Below, in pieces: positions 13,262-24,502 of a DNA stretch of 64,000 nt. The notes under the pieces are model-generated. The model was not told where the DNA came from, made no database searches, and saw nothing but the letters and a program-made list of their open reading frames with translations. A program made the translations under genes and the position numbers. The DNA comes from Areca catechu. Taxonomy: Eukaryota; Streptophyta; Magnoliopsida; Arecales; Arecaceae. The stretch is from contig CM038039.1 in assembly GCA_021397845.1 (NCBI GenBank), positions 7,991,731 to 8,055,730 on the forward strand. The letters run 5' to 3'. Position 1 is the stretch's first letter. Each line of letters starts with the position of its first letter.

Positions 13262-16093
13262 TCAGTCGTGGGCGGTAGTTGCTTGAAGCAATCCATCCCG
13301 AATCTGTGTGGCGACATCACGAACAGCACCAGGTCCATGAGGAATGAAAACAGCCGAAGATTTGGAGGCTGCACCAATCTCCTTCATAGTGTCGAAGTAC
13401 TGTGTGACCAAGACCATGTCCATAACATCTTTTGCAGTGGTCCCTGGCACATTGACCGAGAAGCCAAGCACGCTGTCCCTCAGTCCATCTACAATTGCTT
13501 GGCGTTGGCGAGCAATACCCAGACCTGACAGATACTTGGATTCAGCCTCACCCTCAGCCCGTTTGATTTGGATGATCTTCTCGGCTTCTGCCTTCTCATT
13601 TGCAGCCACCCTTAATCTTGCAGCTAACATGAGGCAAGAGGGAGTACCAAATGGTTGACAGATAATGTCAAAATCCAGTTTCCTTGGTAGTATAGGAGTA
13701 ATTAATATCACCAACACATTTTTCAAGATCATAAGATGATTATCAAGCTGCCTACAAGTCTTCCATAAAAGTGACGGTTTGTTTTTTTTAAGAAATTTAT
13801 CGCACGTAGTAGGAAAGTGTACAAATTGCCCGCATCAACAAAAATATGTCGATCAAGTAAAATAAAGTAAAATAGCAGCAGCATGAAAGAAAGGGAGTGC
13901 CCATGTGTCAAGCAAAGGAAAAATAGAAAATAGACATTCCCAATCACAGTGGCATGGGATGCTCGGTTAATCTTTTTTTAAAAATAAAAAATTAAAAATT
14001 TTTAAAAAAGTTTTGGTGATGTTCAAAGAATTAGAGAACGCTATAACAAAAAGCATATCTACACTGATTGCATTTATTGGTCATCTAATAATCATTTTTT
14101 ATAGCTTTTGTAAGGTCCAAATATTAGAGAACACCATATCCGATAGTATATATACCTGCATTGATTTCATTCATTGCTCGCTTCACATGTTCATCTGGCT
14201 CGATATCAACAATAAGTGTCTGTACGATCTCGTATCCATAAGCCGACATAGCCTTTTCAAGTTCCTCTTCTACAGCTTTTGCAATATCATTCTTCTGCTC
14301 AAAAGCATCATCCAGGTCGAGCTTTGGGACACTCGCTCTGATCACTAAAGGAATGAGAAAAGGCATTGTCAGTTCCTTCTGGCAACCGAGAAGAAGAATA
14401 AGAGAAAAGACATGCTGTATTGTCTGTAAGTTGAAAATGTCAGTATAGTTTCTTTTAGCCTGGGCAATTGCTGGGATTTGGTATCTTCCTCCTAAAAGCA
14501 CTAGGAAAACCAGTTTATGGTACTTATTTGAATCAATAATCTATATCAAACAAAGAGGATACACAGAGTAGAGTCACAATTACAACCGCAAAGGATTTTA
14601 TGCTCGGTAAACTGTATCCACTTTAAAAAAAGGAGACATAAATACAGCAAAAAACTAAGCAGCCCTTTTGATGATGCCTGCTAAGCTCCACTCCTTGAAC
14701 TTAATCCAGAACATTTATGCTAGTTATTTTCCACCATCGGTAGGCAATGAAAATGGTCTCAATGTGGTTTAATACTTAATGCATGGACAAACAGAGTGAA
14801 GGTTTTCCAACTTCCAGCGCACATACCTTACAGCTCAACAGGCCCTAAAACAGCATTCATTCCCGCAAGAGTAATAAAGACATATCTAATCATAAAAATC
14901 CAGCAAGTTGTGATTTTCAAGTAGAATTAAGTTAAGTTTTCTGTGATAGTAGAAAATCTCATGTAAATATAATTTTCCATATATCTTAAGACTCGACTTT
15001 TTATCCTTGATATATGCTTCTATATTGGAGAGCTGATCGTCAAAGACTGCGATATCTGTTATTCGTGCCTTTAAAATCTTCAAATCCAGTATGCCTAGTG
15101 GACTAGCGGACTTTAAGAATTCCACCAGTATCATGTGTACATAAGATGATCACTTTGGATCTCAAATGCCTAAGAAAGTGATTTTCAACCTTGAGCATAA
15201 AGGTTATGATAGAACACTGTCATGGAAACCTTGAGTATAAAGGTTATCATAGAACACTGTCATGGATCTATATTTTTGTCAAAAGGTTTAATACTTAACT
15301 AGGTACCTGAATCTTGTGAAGGACTTTGGAAAGTGAGAACTAAGCTTTATGTAGCTTATAAATGCTAAATAGGAGGAAAAAATTATATCGCATGCTACCA
15401 AAAGCATAAAAATAAAAATCATAATCAATTGAGTTTTGCTGTTGTGTTTAATCTTGGATTTGTGAAGCACAATGATTTGGTGTCGAATTTCGTACCATCA
15501 AACACATAAGCTTGTATTTGAGTCCTCGTGTTGGTCAGTTTATAAAACGCATCATTTGCCTTGTCAGACAAAGCACGGTACTGTATAGAAGCAACAACAT
15601 TGACAAAAACATTGTCCTGCAAATGAGGAGGTGCAGCATTTTCAGCATACTTGTAACAATTAGCTATATCAAGCATGATATACAATGAAAATATCAAATG
15701 CTAACAAGAATCTTATATATCTAATGCTCACAAATATGATCTAGGCATAGCCTTGTATCAGTTGAAAATATCAAGCATTCAGAATGCAAGGGTAAAATAA
15801 TCAAGTCATAGCCCTGTATCAGTTGAAAATATCAAGTATTCAGAATGCAAGGGTAAAATAATCGAAGAGTTGTATATCTAGCATTAACATGGTGTGAGAT
15901 GAACCTTTGTCTTTGTCTCACACCGCACATCCAATTGTTGCAGACGGAGTGAAAGATGGCCAGCTATTCGACGACCCAGGATCCAGGGTAAGCAATGGCA
16001 GCCTGGCTCAAGCACATCATCAAACTTCCCAAATTTTTCCCTGATTGCAACAGTGGATTGATCCACTTGGACACAGCAAAGCAATTGGCCCAT
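13262..16093 (-). CDS. HIR: Hypersensitive-induced response protein (HIR; SPFH/band 7 family), four exons, complete
   Basis: Minus-strand exons are 16093-15905, 15616-15496, 14344-14156 and 13623-13262. Every junction is GT-AG, phases match, and the total is 861 nt (286 residues), typical for plant HIRs. HIR proteins are membrane-microdomain scaffold proteins of the stomatin/prohibitin/flotillin/HflK-C family that oligomerise at the plasma membrane and take part in NLR immune signalling and hypersensitive cell death. The N-terminus MGQLLCCVQVDQSTVAIREK carries Gly2 and Cys6/Cys7, the expected myristoylation and palmitoylation anchors. The SPFH core spans about residues 30-190 (NVFVNVVASIQYRAL, KLDLDDAFEQKNDIAKAVEE). 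A coiled-coil stretch rich in A-E-A-E-K follows, then the conserved C-terminal region (VPGTTAKDVMDMVLVTQYFD, AVFIPHGPGAVRDVATQIRD). No defect is seen. Introns are 288, 1151 and 532 bp. The 5' untranslated part probably contains another intron reaching toward 18.3-18.9 kb. Confidence 0.96.
15746..15863. repeat. 61-bp tandem duplication in HIR intron 1
   Basis: Two copies start at 15746 and 15807 and share catagccytgtatcagttg and a following agaatgcaagggtaaaataatc. They differ at only two or three positions. The array begins about 40 bp after the splice donor of exon 1 in the direction of transcription. Confidence 0.85.
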
Positions 16094-18300
16094 GGACTTC
16101 CTTTAATCTCCAAGCTATTATCAGGTTAATTTAAGACTGAGCAAGTGAGCATGGTTTGCACACCCAAGAATCCAAAATTGCAGAAAATCATTACTCACCA
16201 CATCCGAAAGAGATCATGACAATGATTTGCAGATCAGAATAAGCAATCTAATCAACGATGAAATATGACAGATTTTATTTGAGATATTGAACAAGTGCAT
16301 CAAGTATTCTTTTTTTGAGGAATAAGTGTGTGCATCATGGAAATGTATATACTTCAAGATGTCATCGAGAGCATAGTGAAGGTTCCCTATACATCATTGT
16401 GTTTTATAAGGAAGAAGAAAAAAGCGAAAAGGTAAAAAAAAAAAAAAACACATCTAAAAGTTCTATAACTGATGGGAAGAGAAAAATATTGGTCTAGATT
16501 CTAAGATATTAAACCATGGAAGCAAAAGATTTTATGTATTATATATTATTATCCAGCATAATATCAGCTTTGTCATTGCGATAGCAAGTGGATCTACTAA
16601 AACATACATATAGTGAGGATAAATGGTGCTCATATGACCAGACATATGTACAGATGTGTTCATATGATAAAAATGCTCGCGTATATGAGACAATCTTGTC
16701 TTGATCATGTGCTTGCATATATCTAACATGAGTTGACTGCAATTCTGGGGATACAAAATTCTTAGTAATTCTGGAGGCTTTGTGAAGCTTTGACATTGTC
16801 GATGCAGTATTATGATCTCATTCTCATTCTCATTCAGAAGAAGAAAGGGTAAAATAATCAATTTCAGCTAGTGGAAGAAAAAATTGGACAGCAACTTGAT
16901 ATATCTCACTCTTACGAGTTAATTTACTCAAAATTTCTATTTTTTTGCCCTAAAATCTGTGGGTAAAATCAACAAGTTCAGCTCTGAAACACACAAAAAG
17001 CAAACCCAAATTTTTAGTTGCTTGGAACAAGAATTGCAGTATCCTTTCAGAGGAAGAAAAAGGTAAAACAATCAATTTCAACTAGTGGAAGAAAAAAAGT
17101 GGACAGCTGCTCGATATATCTAATCTTACAAGATAACTAACTCAAAGTTTCTATTCTTTTGTCCCAAAATCTGAGGCTAAAATCAGTAAGTTCAGCTCAG
17201 AAACATGCTAAAAGCAAACCCAATTCCTTCACAAAGGCTCAGTTGTTTGGACCAAGAATTGCAATATCCTTCTTCCCCTCCATTTTCAGTGAGAAAAGCA
17301 TTAATTGTTCCATAAAACAATCATTTTTCTCCATCAAAAACCAAGTGAATAACTAATAATTCAAAAAATCTACCATGGCTGAAAGTCTGAAACATCCATA
17401 CATGCAAATCTCATCGGAAGTCTGCCCAAAAGAAAAGAAAAAAAAAAAATCTCAACAGAATTTCAAAAAGCCAAACCTAAAGCAGCACTAGCAGGGCGGA
17501 GTACGCAAAAGAACCTAAAACAAGGTCTTCAGAAAGGTGGCAGGAATAATGTGACCCTCAGATAAACAGGGATATATATATAGGCAAGTGGATCACAAGA
17601 ATAATGCCGGCATAGTTACCCTTTGCTTGTTCTTTCCGCTTAAAAAGGTCAAGGCGTACACAACAACGGCAAACGGCAAAATATGCAATTAGCTAGAATA
17701 GACATCTTATAGTTAATATCCAATCTATATATGATGGTTTGAAAAGAATTCCAGGCAATAATATTTGATGAAGAGCAAATGAATAGAAACTCCGGAGAAG
17801 AATACCAGGGGGTCATATTCCAGCAAAACAGACATCGCGGGGATGAGCTGAATCTTGACTTTTTGCATGGTGATCCACAGTGTACAAGAGTTTTCTAATA
17901 ATTTAACACAAGGGTTTTGGTACAGAATTTAATAGACAAAAAAAAATAAATAAATAAAAACTACAGATAAGCATGAGAATGAAGGCCAAGTCAATGGAGA
18001 GGAATGGAATGCCGCCTAAAAACCAAGAAAGGTAAAGACAAGTACTTGGCAACCCACCGCGGTTCGATGCATTTTGGAACAGAAACGAATGGGATGACTT
18101 CAATGGCACCAAACATCAAAAATATCTTACCGCAATAGTGGGCCCTAAGACATGACACCGACACCTAAGGAAAAGCTCACCTCATCAGAGAGTCGATGTT
18201 GGATTTCTTTTACCTTTTTATCTCATCGAGACGTGGAAAGCGGTAGAACCCAAGAACCAGTTTTACAATTAAGGGGAAGGTGATCGACAATAGTAACGGA
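16094..18300. other. HIR upstream region, probably 5' UTR intron
   Basis: No coding frame. The sequence contains a diverged 213-bp tandem duplication, a long A run near 16435-16449, and a short TA stretch near 17575. Plant HIR genes often have an intron in the 5' leader, and the GC-rich block at 18.5-18.9 kb is the best candidate for the actual promoter and first exon, which would make this stretch intronic. That is inference. Confidence 0.4.
16835..17270. repeat. 213-bp diverged tandem duplication upstream of HIR
   Basis: Segments starting at 16835 (cagaagaagaaagggtaaaa) and 17048 (cagaggaagaaaaaggtaaa) run in parallel for about 210 bp. Each contains an atcaatttca, a ctagtggaagaaaaaa, a gatatatct, a tttctatt and a caagaattgcartatcctt block in the same order. 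They differ at roughly one position in six, so the duplication is old. Confidence 0.8.
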
Positions 18301-18900
18301 TAAAAATATATATATATATATATGCAAGAATCTAAGAAAATGCGCCATAGCGAAGTACACCGAAAGAACCGGCGAGAGAAACGAAAAAAATCAAGATTAA
18401 TAGTTCCATCAATCATCATCAATAAGGAAAGCGATGGAGACTGCATGGAAACTGCCGCGGAAAACAAAGAACAAATCTACGGGTTTTTTTTTTTAAGAAA
18501 AAACAAATACATCGAAACGAAATATAAAACAAATTGGAGAAAGTCTGCGTGCCGGGAAAGTTTTCTCCCTCCATTGGTCGGAGAGAAAGAAGGGGATGGG
18601 AAAGGCGAAAGAAGGGGTTGGGAAAGGCCGAAAGTAGGTTCGGTTCGACCAAAAAGTTCTGCAGGAATACTGACTGCAATCGGGAATTTGGGGTGGATCC
18701 TTTGCCCTTTGGAGGAACATCCTCCGATATCAAGGCACCGTCGGAGTCGTGGGACCCACCGGTAAATAGTTTTGCCAGCTTGATATTAGACACGGTATCG
18801 ATCGGATCGTGCGCCAACCTGGCCCTTACTTTCGCCGCACGAGAACGAGGCCGCGCGGCTGACAATATCGAATCTTATCTTCCAAGGATCGTTTGCGCAG
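18300..18900 (-). promoter_or_regulatory. GC-rich block, candidate promoter and untranslated first exon of HIR
   Basis: This is a CpG-rich island between AT-rich flanks. On the minus strand it holds a CCAAT motif (near 18575), long pyrimidine tracts typical of plant leaders, and a 148-codon open frame (18865-18419) whose sequence I do not recognise. No gene other than HIR is oriented to use it. It could instead be a first coding exon of an unknown gene; the frame starts MSAARPRSRAAKVRARLAHD and shows no known domain. Confidence 0.35.
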
Positions 18901-19192
18901 ACGGCCGGATGGATATGCTTTCAAAAAGCATCGATAAAGAAAAAAAATGAAAATGAAAATAAAAATGTACGGTTTTTTTTTTAAAATAATATTTTTTAAT
19001 AAATATTTATTAAAATAATATTATTTTAAAAAATATTTATAAAACTAGCACAGTTTTGGATTAGTGAACGCAAACAGCACTGGTTTTCAAATTTTAAATT
19101 AAAAATATATAAAATATATAAAATATTATAATAAAATAAAAATGTAAAAAAATAGAAAAAATATATATAAAGCTATAAATCATGCCTGCCGC

Positions 19193-19213
19193 GGCTTCAC
19201 CTTAGGTGAAGCC
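19193..19213. other. Near-perfect 21-bp palindrome in the left arm
   Basis: GGCTTCACCTTAGGTGAAGCC is symmetric except for its central base. Half of it (gtgaagcc) is what the right arm retains near 21800, so it may mark a symmetry point of the foldback element. Confidence 0.75.
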
Positions 19214-19269
19214 ACGTGACGTACCTACAACTTTACCTCATTCCTCTTTTCCAAACAAAAAATTTAAAA

Positions 19270-19412
19270 AATATATAAATAAAATTATAAATTATTATCT
19301 TATTAATATTATAAAATATTAATATTATAAAATAAAATTCATTATAATATATAATAAATACTATAAATATTATAATAAATATATTACAATATATTAAAAA
19401 TATATATTATAT
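19270..19412 (+). repeat. Inverted-repeat arm L
   Basis: AT-only sequence with the order attataaattattat, ataaaatattaatattataa, attcattataatatataa, ataaatattataat. The same order is found in reverse complement in arms M and R, well beyond what shared AT content alone would give. Confidence 0.75.
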
Positions 19413-19489
19413 TATAAAATATAATAAATATAATAAGTATTGTATAATATAAAATATAAAATTTATAATTTAATATATTTAATATATTT

Positions 19490-19590
19490 ATTACATTTAT
19501 TATAATATTTATGTTATTTATTATATATTAAAATGAATTTCATTTTATAATTTTAATATTTTATAATATTATTAAGATTATAACTATATT
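19490..19590 (-). repeat. Inverted-repeat arm M (internal)
   Basis: The reverse complement of this stretch reproduces arm L over about 95 bp with few differences, including the aattcatt and atatataataaata blocks. L and M form a hairpin with a spacer of roughly 100 bp, nested inside the larger L-R hairpin. Confidence 0.7.
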
Positions 19591-19669
19591 ATAATAAATA
19601 TTTTATATTTAAAAATAATTAATATATTATAATATATTAAATTATACAATATAAATTTTAACATAGTTT

Positions 19670-20260
19670 TATGATGATGTGCGTGTACTGGTCATAGCCA
19701 AGGTAGTGTCATGTCCGATGCCATTAGTACTGCATGATGAAATAGGATGTCTGTTGAATGACGAGGCTCAAGGCAATGGGCATGAGCATAGAGATGTTGG
19801 TGAGAGCTTGAAACATGACTTGTACCCGTCCATCAGTACTCCTCGAGACCCGATCGTGACGATCGAACTAGCATTCAGACTGGTGACTAGACTGGTATGG
19901 CTTGACAGCCAGATTGGCACTGACCTGACAACCAAACTGGCAACCGGATTGGCACCAGCTTGACGGTCGAATCGGTGACTGAATTGGCAACTAGACTGGC
20001 ATCAGCCTGGTGGCTAGACTGGTGGTCGAATTGGTGACCGGATTGGCATCAACCTGATGGCCGGACTAGCATCGACAGCATGATTGGGTCTCGGGGGCAC
20101 GGGCAGGTGGGTGTCCATCGTGCCCCAGGCTTGCATTAACATCACCGTGCTCATACCCCGTCACCTCCGATCCTAGCCACACAACAAATATTCCATTCCA
20201 TCGTGCTACACCAATAGCACTGGATGCAACACCACAGCTACTATGATCGATGCACGCACA
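19670..20260. repeat. Central GC-rich cargo with degenerate 'gactggt/gattggc' repeats
   Basis: Flanked on both sides by the AT arms, this 590-bp block has quite different composition. Between about 19875 and 20075 it consists of short degenerate units such as tggtgaccgattggcatca and gactggtggctagactgg. An open frame of 94 codons (19679-19963) has no recognisable domain. It may be captured DNA, as in Pack-type elements, or simply an old satellite-like block. Confidence 0.45.
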
Positions 20261-20269
20261 TCATAAAAT

Positions 20270-20425
20270 TATATTATAATATATAATATATAATTTAATA
20301 TATTATAATATATTAATTATAATATTTATAATATTTGTTATATATTATAATAAATTTTATTTTATAATATTAATATTTTATTATATTATTAAAATAATAA
20401 TTTATGACTTTATTTATATATTTAT
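20270..20425 (-). repeat. Inverted-repeat arm R (inner part)
   Basis: The reverse complement aligns to arm L for about 130-150 bp, including identical ataaaatattaatattataa and attataatatataa blocks. The arm continues to 20476, where the solo LTR begins. Confidence 0.75.
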
Positions 20426-20476
20426 ATATTTTTTTATTTGAAAAAGAAAGATATAAGAATAAAATAAAATTATATG

Positions 20477-21787
20477 TGTTGCCGCCCGACCGCCGTGGCC
20501 TGTAGCTGAAGGTGACCTCGGAACGCGCCCTCGTCGCTTGGGAACATGCTCACGTGCCTGGACCTGCAAAATAGAGGAGACCCGGGCCGATGATCCCGGC
20601 GGGAGCACTCCAACGCTCAAGTCAGTGGCGATCCAGGGGAACAGATCAGCCTGATCGAGTCCCGTAGGTGGACTCCATGCGAGGAGGAGAAACTTATGTA
20701 CTGGAGAGTATAAATGGGTTGAGAGTTAAGCGAGAGAAGTGGCAGTGGAGGAGAGCTCATACTGAATGGATGTGTCCGTCGAGACCCTTCCGGTGGGTCT
20801 CCGGTAGCCTAAAGCTCTCGGTCGCTCTCCTGTATGCTATCTCTTTCGTCCGTTTGTTACTTACATTCTTCTTGGAACCTTGGAGAACTCTTTTAAGCCA
20901 GGATGACTGCCAGCCGCCTACCTCGGGATCCTCTCCTCGCTTGCAGATGCGTGCGGTGACGTTCTGTGCCATGCGCAAGATGCCTTTCCCCATTCATGAT
21001 AGGGAACAGCACCGTGCGCTCTGACCCTCCTTCTGGTCGCTATATTTTGAAAAACCTGGCAGAGCCTCGATCGAGAAGTAGCCGCCTCCTAGATTCGAAT
21101 CTCCTGTGTTGACTTCCTTTTTTGGGTGGCACAGATGGTTGGTTGGGAGCGCAGTGCCTCGATCAGGGGACCTTTTCCCTTTTGGTGTAAGAGGTAGCTG
21201 GAGCAATTATTGCGGCATGGCGGGCATCCCTCCACTATCGGTCCCTTCGCCTGAAGTAGGGCTGGCGCAGGGATGAGGAACTCGACTTCGGCCAGGGCGT
21301 CTCGACCTCGAGGGAGCCACCTGGTGAAGGAGTCCGAAGAGAGGCAGAGCTCGACTTCGACCAGGGCATCTCGACCTCGAGGGAGCCGCCTGGCAAAGGA
21401 GTCCGGAGAGAGATGGAGCTCGACTTCGGCCACGGCGTCTCGACCTCGAGGGAGTCGCCTGGCGAAGGAGTCTGAAGAGAGGTGGAGCTCGACTTCGGCC
21501 ACTATGTCTCGACCTCAAGGGAGCCACCTGGCAAAGGAATCCGGAGAGAGCAGGAGCTTGACTTCAGCTAGAGCGTCTCGACCTCGAGGGAGCCACCTGG
21601 CGAAGGAGTCCGGAGAGAGCAGGAGCTCGACTTCGGCCAGGGTGTCTCGACCTCAAGGGAGCCACCTGGCGAAGGAGTCCAAAGAGACATGTCCAACATG
21701 GCTGCTTCCTCCGACATGGCAGCGTCCTCTAACGTGGCATTTGACTGGGTCTGACATGGATTCCACATCAGCGATCTTGCCATATCA
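20477..21787 (-). mobile_element. Solo LTR (family B), target duplication ATATG
   Basis: A 1311-bp GC-rich block begins TGTTGCCGCC and ends GCCATATCA. It is flanked by a perfect 5-bp direct repeat, ATATG, at 20472-20476 and 21788-21792, the signature of LTR-retroelement integration. Read on the minus strand it opens TGATATGGCAAGATCGCTGA and closes GCGGCAACA. These are the same ends as the LTR at 22794-24482, which opens TGATATGGCAGGATCGCTGA and closes GCAGCAACA. That fixes both the family and the orientation. It contains six 69-bp tandem units near its minus-strand 5' end. Solo LTRs arise by recombination between the two LTRs of one element. Confidence 0.85.
21281..21694. repeat. 69-bp tandem array, six units, inside the solo LTR
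   Basis: Units start at 21281, 21350, 21419, 21488, 21557 and 21626, each beginning c-t-cgacttcggcc-like and containing gtctcgacctcgagggag. The period is exactly 69 bp (23 codons), so open frames run through it on both strands. The final unit degenerates near 21690. Those frames look like by-products of the period, not genes. Confidence 0.95.
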
Positions 21788-21966
21788 ATATGTACAACCT
21801 ATGGCTTCACTCATTTTTTTTATTTTTTTAAATTTTTAATTTAGTTATATTATTTTAAATTTTTTTGAAGCTAATTTTACTTGCAATTTCATATGTGATT
21901 TTCACATAAGCCAAATAATTTTATTTTTATAAATATATTCTAAATAATTCTACTTTAATAAATATT

Positions 21967-22608
21967 TGTTGTGACAATGACTCAATCACTTGACTTCAGT
22001 GTGATAAAGTTGACTAATAACAAAGGTGGCTAATCAAGCAGTATGACAAGAGCTCATGAAAACCGACCAAAGGTCATAAAGGCCGACCAACTTGAAGCCC
22101 CACCAAGAATGAACCTGGTTGTTATAACCAACTAAGTATATAACTAATTACTGGTTGTTATAACTAACTAGGTATATAACTAACTACTGATTGTTATAAC
22201 CAACTAGGTATAAAACTAACTACCAGTAACTGCAATTAATTAAGGGGAAGTTACACTAACCAACTTCCCCAACCGAAATCAAGAAGGCTTAACTATATTC
22301 ATTTATAGCAACACCTATAAAAAGGATAAGAGGGGACCTTCAAGGTAAGTAATACTAAGCAATGGTAAGCCATTCCATGCAAGTCTAAGCCGATCTATGA
22401 CTAGCTTGTACTATGCATCTCTAACTCTCCACTCATTTCATCTCATTTTCTTTCTTTGAACTTTCCATTATGTGGCCTGAACTCTACTGACTTAGGCATC
22501 GGAGTGTCCCCCACCAGAGAAAATCCGGTCAGGGATTTGTTTTGCAGGAACCCAAGGAGGTGAATCGATGACTCAAAAACTCCGTCCGGTCTGTAAGGAT
22601 CAGTGTCA
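21967..22608 (+). repeat. 5' LTR of element A
   Basis: This 642-bp LTR pairs with the one at 33148. It contains a local triplication of a (a)ctggttgttataac(c/t)aactaggtatataactaac phrase around 22115-22225, which explains part of the length difference from the 3' copy. Confidence 0.8.
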
Positions 22609-22793
22609 ATAGATTGACGTGCCAGGTAGGGATCTGTTATTCCCCTATTGGAAAGGAGAGTCCTCAAGGAATTACAAGATATTGACAAGGAAAGCCCAAA
22701 ACATCAAGCGGAGATGCCCTTCCCTAGGGATGCATTACTGAAGTTGCCAGATATTGGGCTCGGGCTCGTCTTCCCACAAGGCGAAATGCTGCC

Positions 22794-24482
22794 TGATATG
22801 GCAGGATCGCTGACATGGAGGAATCGACGGGCACCACATCGAGAAAAGATGCCGCGTCAACTCTCCAGCTCATATTCCACTACCGAGCTGAGCTGAGCTC
22901 TTTCAAAATAGCAGGCCGAGCTCAGTCCTCCGCCAGGTCAAGCTCATGAGCTCGACGCCAAGGTCGGAGTCGCCTTCCGCCCTCCAGAGCGAGACCCTCG
23001 AAGGCTATTGCCCTGCGGTCGAGGTCGAGCCAAGAGCTCACCCGCCGATGTGGAGCCTCTCCGAGTGCACGCCCTTTGGACCGGGTCCGCCTTCCGCCCT
23101 CCAGAGTGAGACCCTCGGAGGCTAGTGCCCTGTGGTAGAGGTCGAGCCAAGAGCTCACCCGCCGATGTGGAGCCTCTCCGAGCACGCGCCCTCTGGACCG
23201 GGTCCACCTTTCGCCCTCCAGAGCGAGACCCTCGAAGGCTAGTGCCCTGCAGTCAAGGTCGAGCCAAGAGCTCACCCGCCGATATGGAGCCTCTTTGAAC
23301 GCGCGCCCTCTGGACTGGGTCCGCCCTCCACCCTCCAAAGCGAGACCCTCGAAGGCTAGTGCCCTGCGGTCGAGGTCGAGCCAAGAGCTCACCTGCTGAT
23401 ATGGAGCCTCTCCGAGCACGCGCCCTCTGGACCGGGTCCACCCTCCACCCTCCAAAGCGAGACCCTCGGAGGCTAGTTCCCTGCGGTCGACGTCAAGCCA
23501 CGAGCTCACCCGCCGATGTGGAGCCTCTCCGAGCGCGCACCCTCTGGATCGGGTCCGCCTTTCGCCCTCCTCCACCAAGCCGCCCTCGCGAGTTTGGAAT
23601 GTCGAGGTTGGAGCGAGTCATGCCGCCCTAGCTCGGCACCAGTCCGGACAAGGTCTTCACCAGCCCAGAACATCGGCGAGCCACCCGAGGATTGCACTGA
23701 AGCACTTTCCAGGCCGTACTGACCACCTACGACCGCCAGTTCAACCAATCCGGGGATTCGAATCCCACGGGCGGCGGCCTGCCATTCGAAACACCCCCAA
23801 ATTTCCCGGAATGAGGCAACTAAGAGGAGTGTCGGAGCGCCTGACAACGCCCCCTATTATGAATAAGGAAAGGTCCCTCGGGACACTGCCGCATGCACCT
23901 AATAGCCCGGCGGGGATCCCGAGACAAGCATCGAACGGTAACCTGGTTCACAGCAAACCCAGAGGTAACACACACAAAAACTCCAGGAGACGGAGGAGAG
24001 AAAAAGAAGTGCAACCCCCATCAGCAAGAGGGGACGGCACCACTACCATCACCATAAGCATAAGCGCAAGCCCGACCAAGAGGGCGAAGCGCCACTACCA
24101 CCATAGTGGAGGGGAAAGCGAGGGATACAAGGAGAGGCAGAGGAACAGAGCATCCCTCTATCCCAGCTATCATTCTCCCTCGGCAATATTTTCACCTTCA
24201 CCCATATTTTACACTTCTCCTAGAGCGGAGTCCATCAAGAGGGGCCCGACCAGGAGGATATGTTCCCGTGGATCGTCACTGACTTGATCGTCGGAGTGCC
24301 CCTGCCAAAAACCCCAGCCCGGGTGTCTAACCGTTGTCTTGCAGGTCCAGGAGTGGAGGACCGCCGGGCAACAAGGCGACCGCACCCAGCGAGGAGATCC
24401 GGGAACCGAGAGCCGCGGGCGGCAGGAGGAGTGCACTCCGACGCCGATGCAGCTACGGGCCACGACGATCTTGGCAGCAACA
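22794..24482 (+). repeat. 5' LTR of element B (same family as the solo LTR at 20477)
   Basis: It opens TGATATGGCAGGATCGCTGA and ends GCAGCAACA, directly followed by the primer-site-like gattggtgcaccaggtaggg. The 1689-bp length exceeds its solo relative (1311 bp), mainly because it carries a 117-bp array in place of the 69-bp array. No matching 3' LTR followed by ctgcc (the five bases before 22794) was found, so B is truncated at its 3' side, probably by the rearrangement that brought in the Sirevirus half at 25105. Confidence 0.7.
22989..23573. repeat. 117-bp tandem array, five units, in the element B LTR
   Basis: Units start at 22989, 23106, 23223, 23340 and 23457, each with g-y-gagaccctcg near the start and a ccaagagctcacccgccgat block in the middle. 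The period is exactly 117 bp (39 codons), producing a spurious 218-codon frame on the minus strand. Units differ from one another by several substitutions. Confidence 0.95.
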
Positions 24483-24502
24483 GATTGGTGCACCAGGTAG
24501 GG
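24483..24502 (+). other. Primer-binding-site-like sequence of element B
   Basis: gattggtgcaccaggtaggg follows the LTR end directly. The same position in Gypsy element C reads gattggcgctaggagggctg, and in element A gattgacgtgccaggtaggg. The matching tRNA was not identified. Confidence 0.5.

Noticed and set aside
18419..18865. Possible separate coding exon of 148 codons (minus strand)
   Set aside because: The frame has no recognised domain, lies in a GC-rich promoter-like block, and its second half is pyrimidine-tract translation. It is kept only as a candidate HIR leader region.
20477..21800. Border of the solo LTR at TGTACA (21791-21796)
   Set aside because: That border gives no target duplication. 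Ending at ATATCA (21787) gives a perfect ATATG repeat and matches the start of the related LTR at 22794.
21273..21839. A 188-codon open frame with a Ser/Arg-rich repeat
   Set aside because: It is produced by the 69-bp (23-codon) tandem array inside a solo LTR. Frames are open on both strands, and there is no domain or gene context.
22922..23578. A 218-codon minus-strand repeat protein
   Set aside because: It is produced by the 117-bp (39-codon) LTR array, for the same reason.
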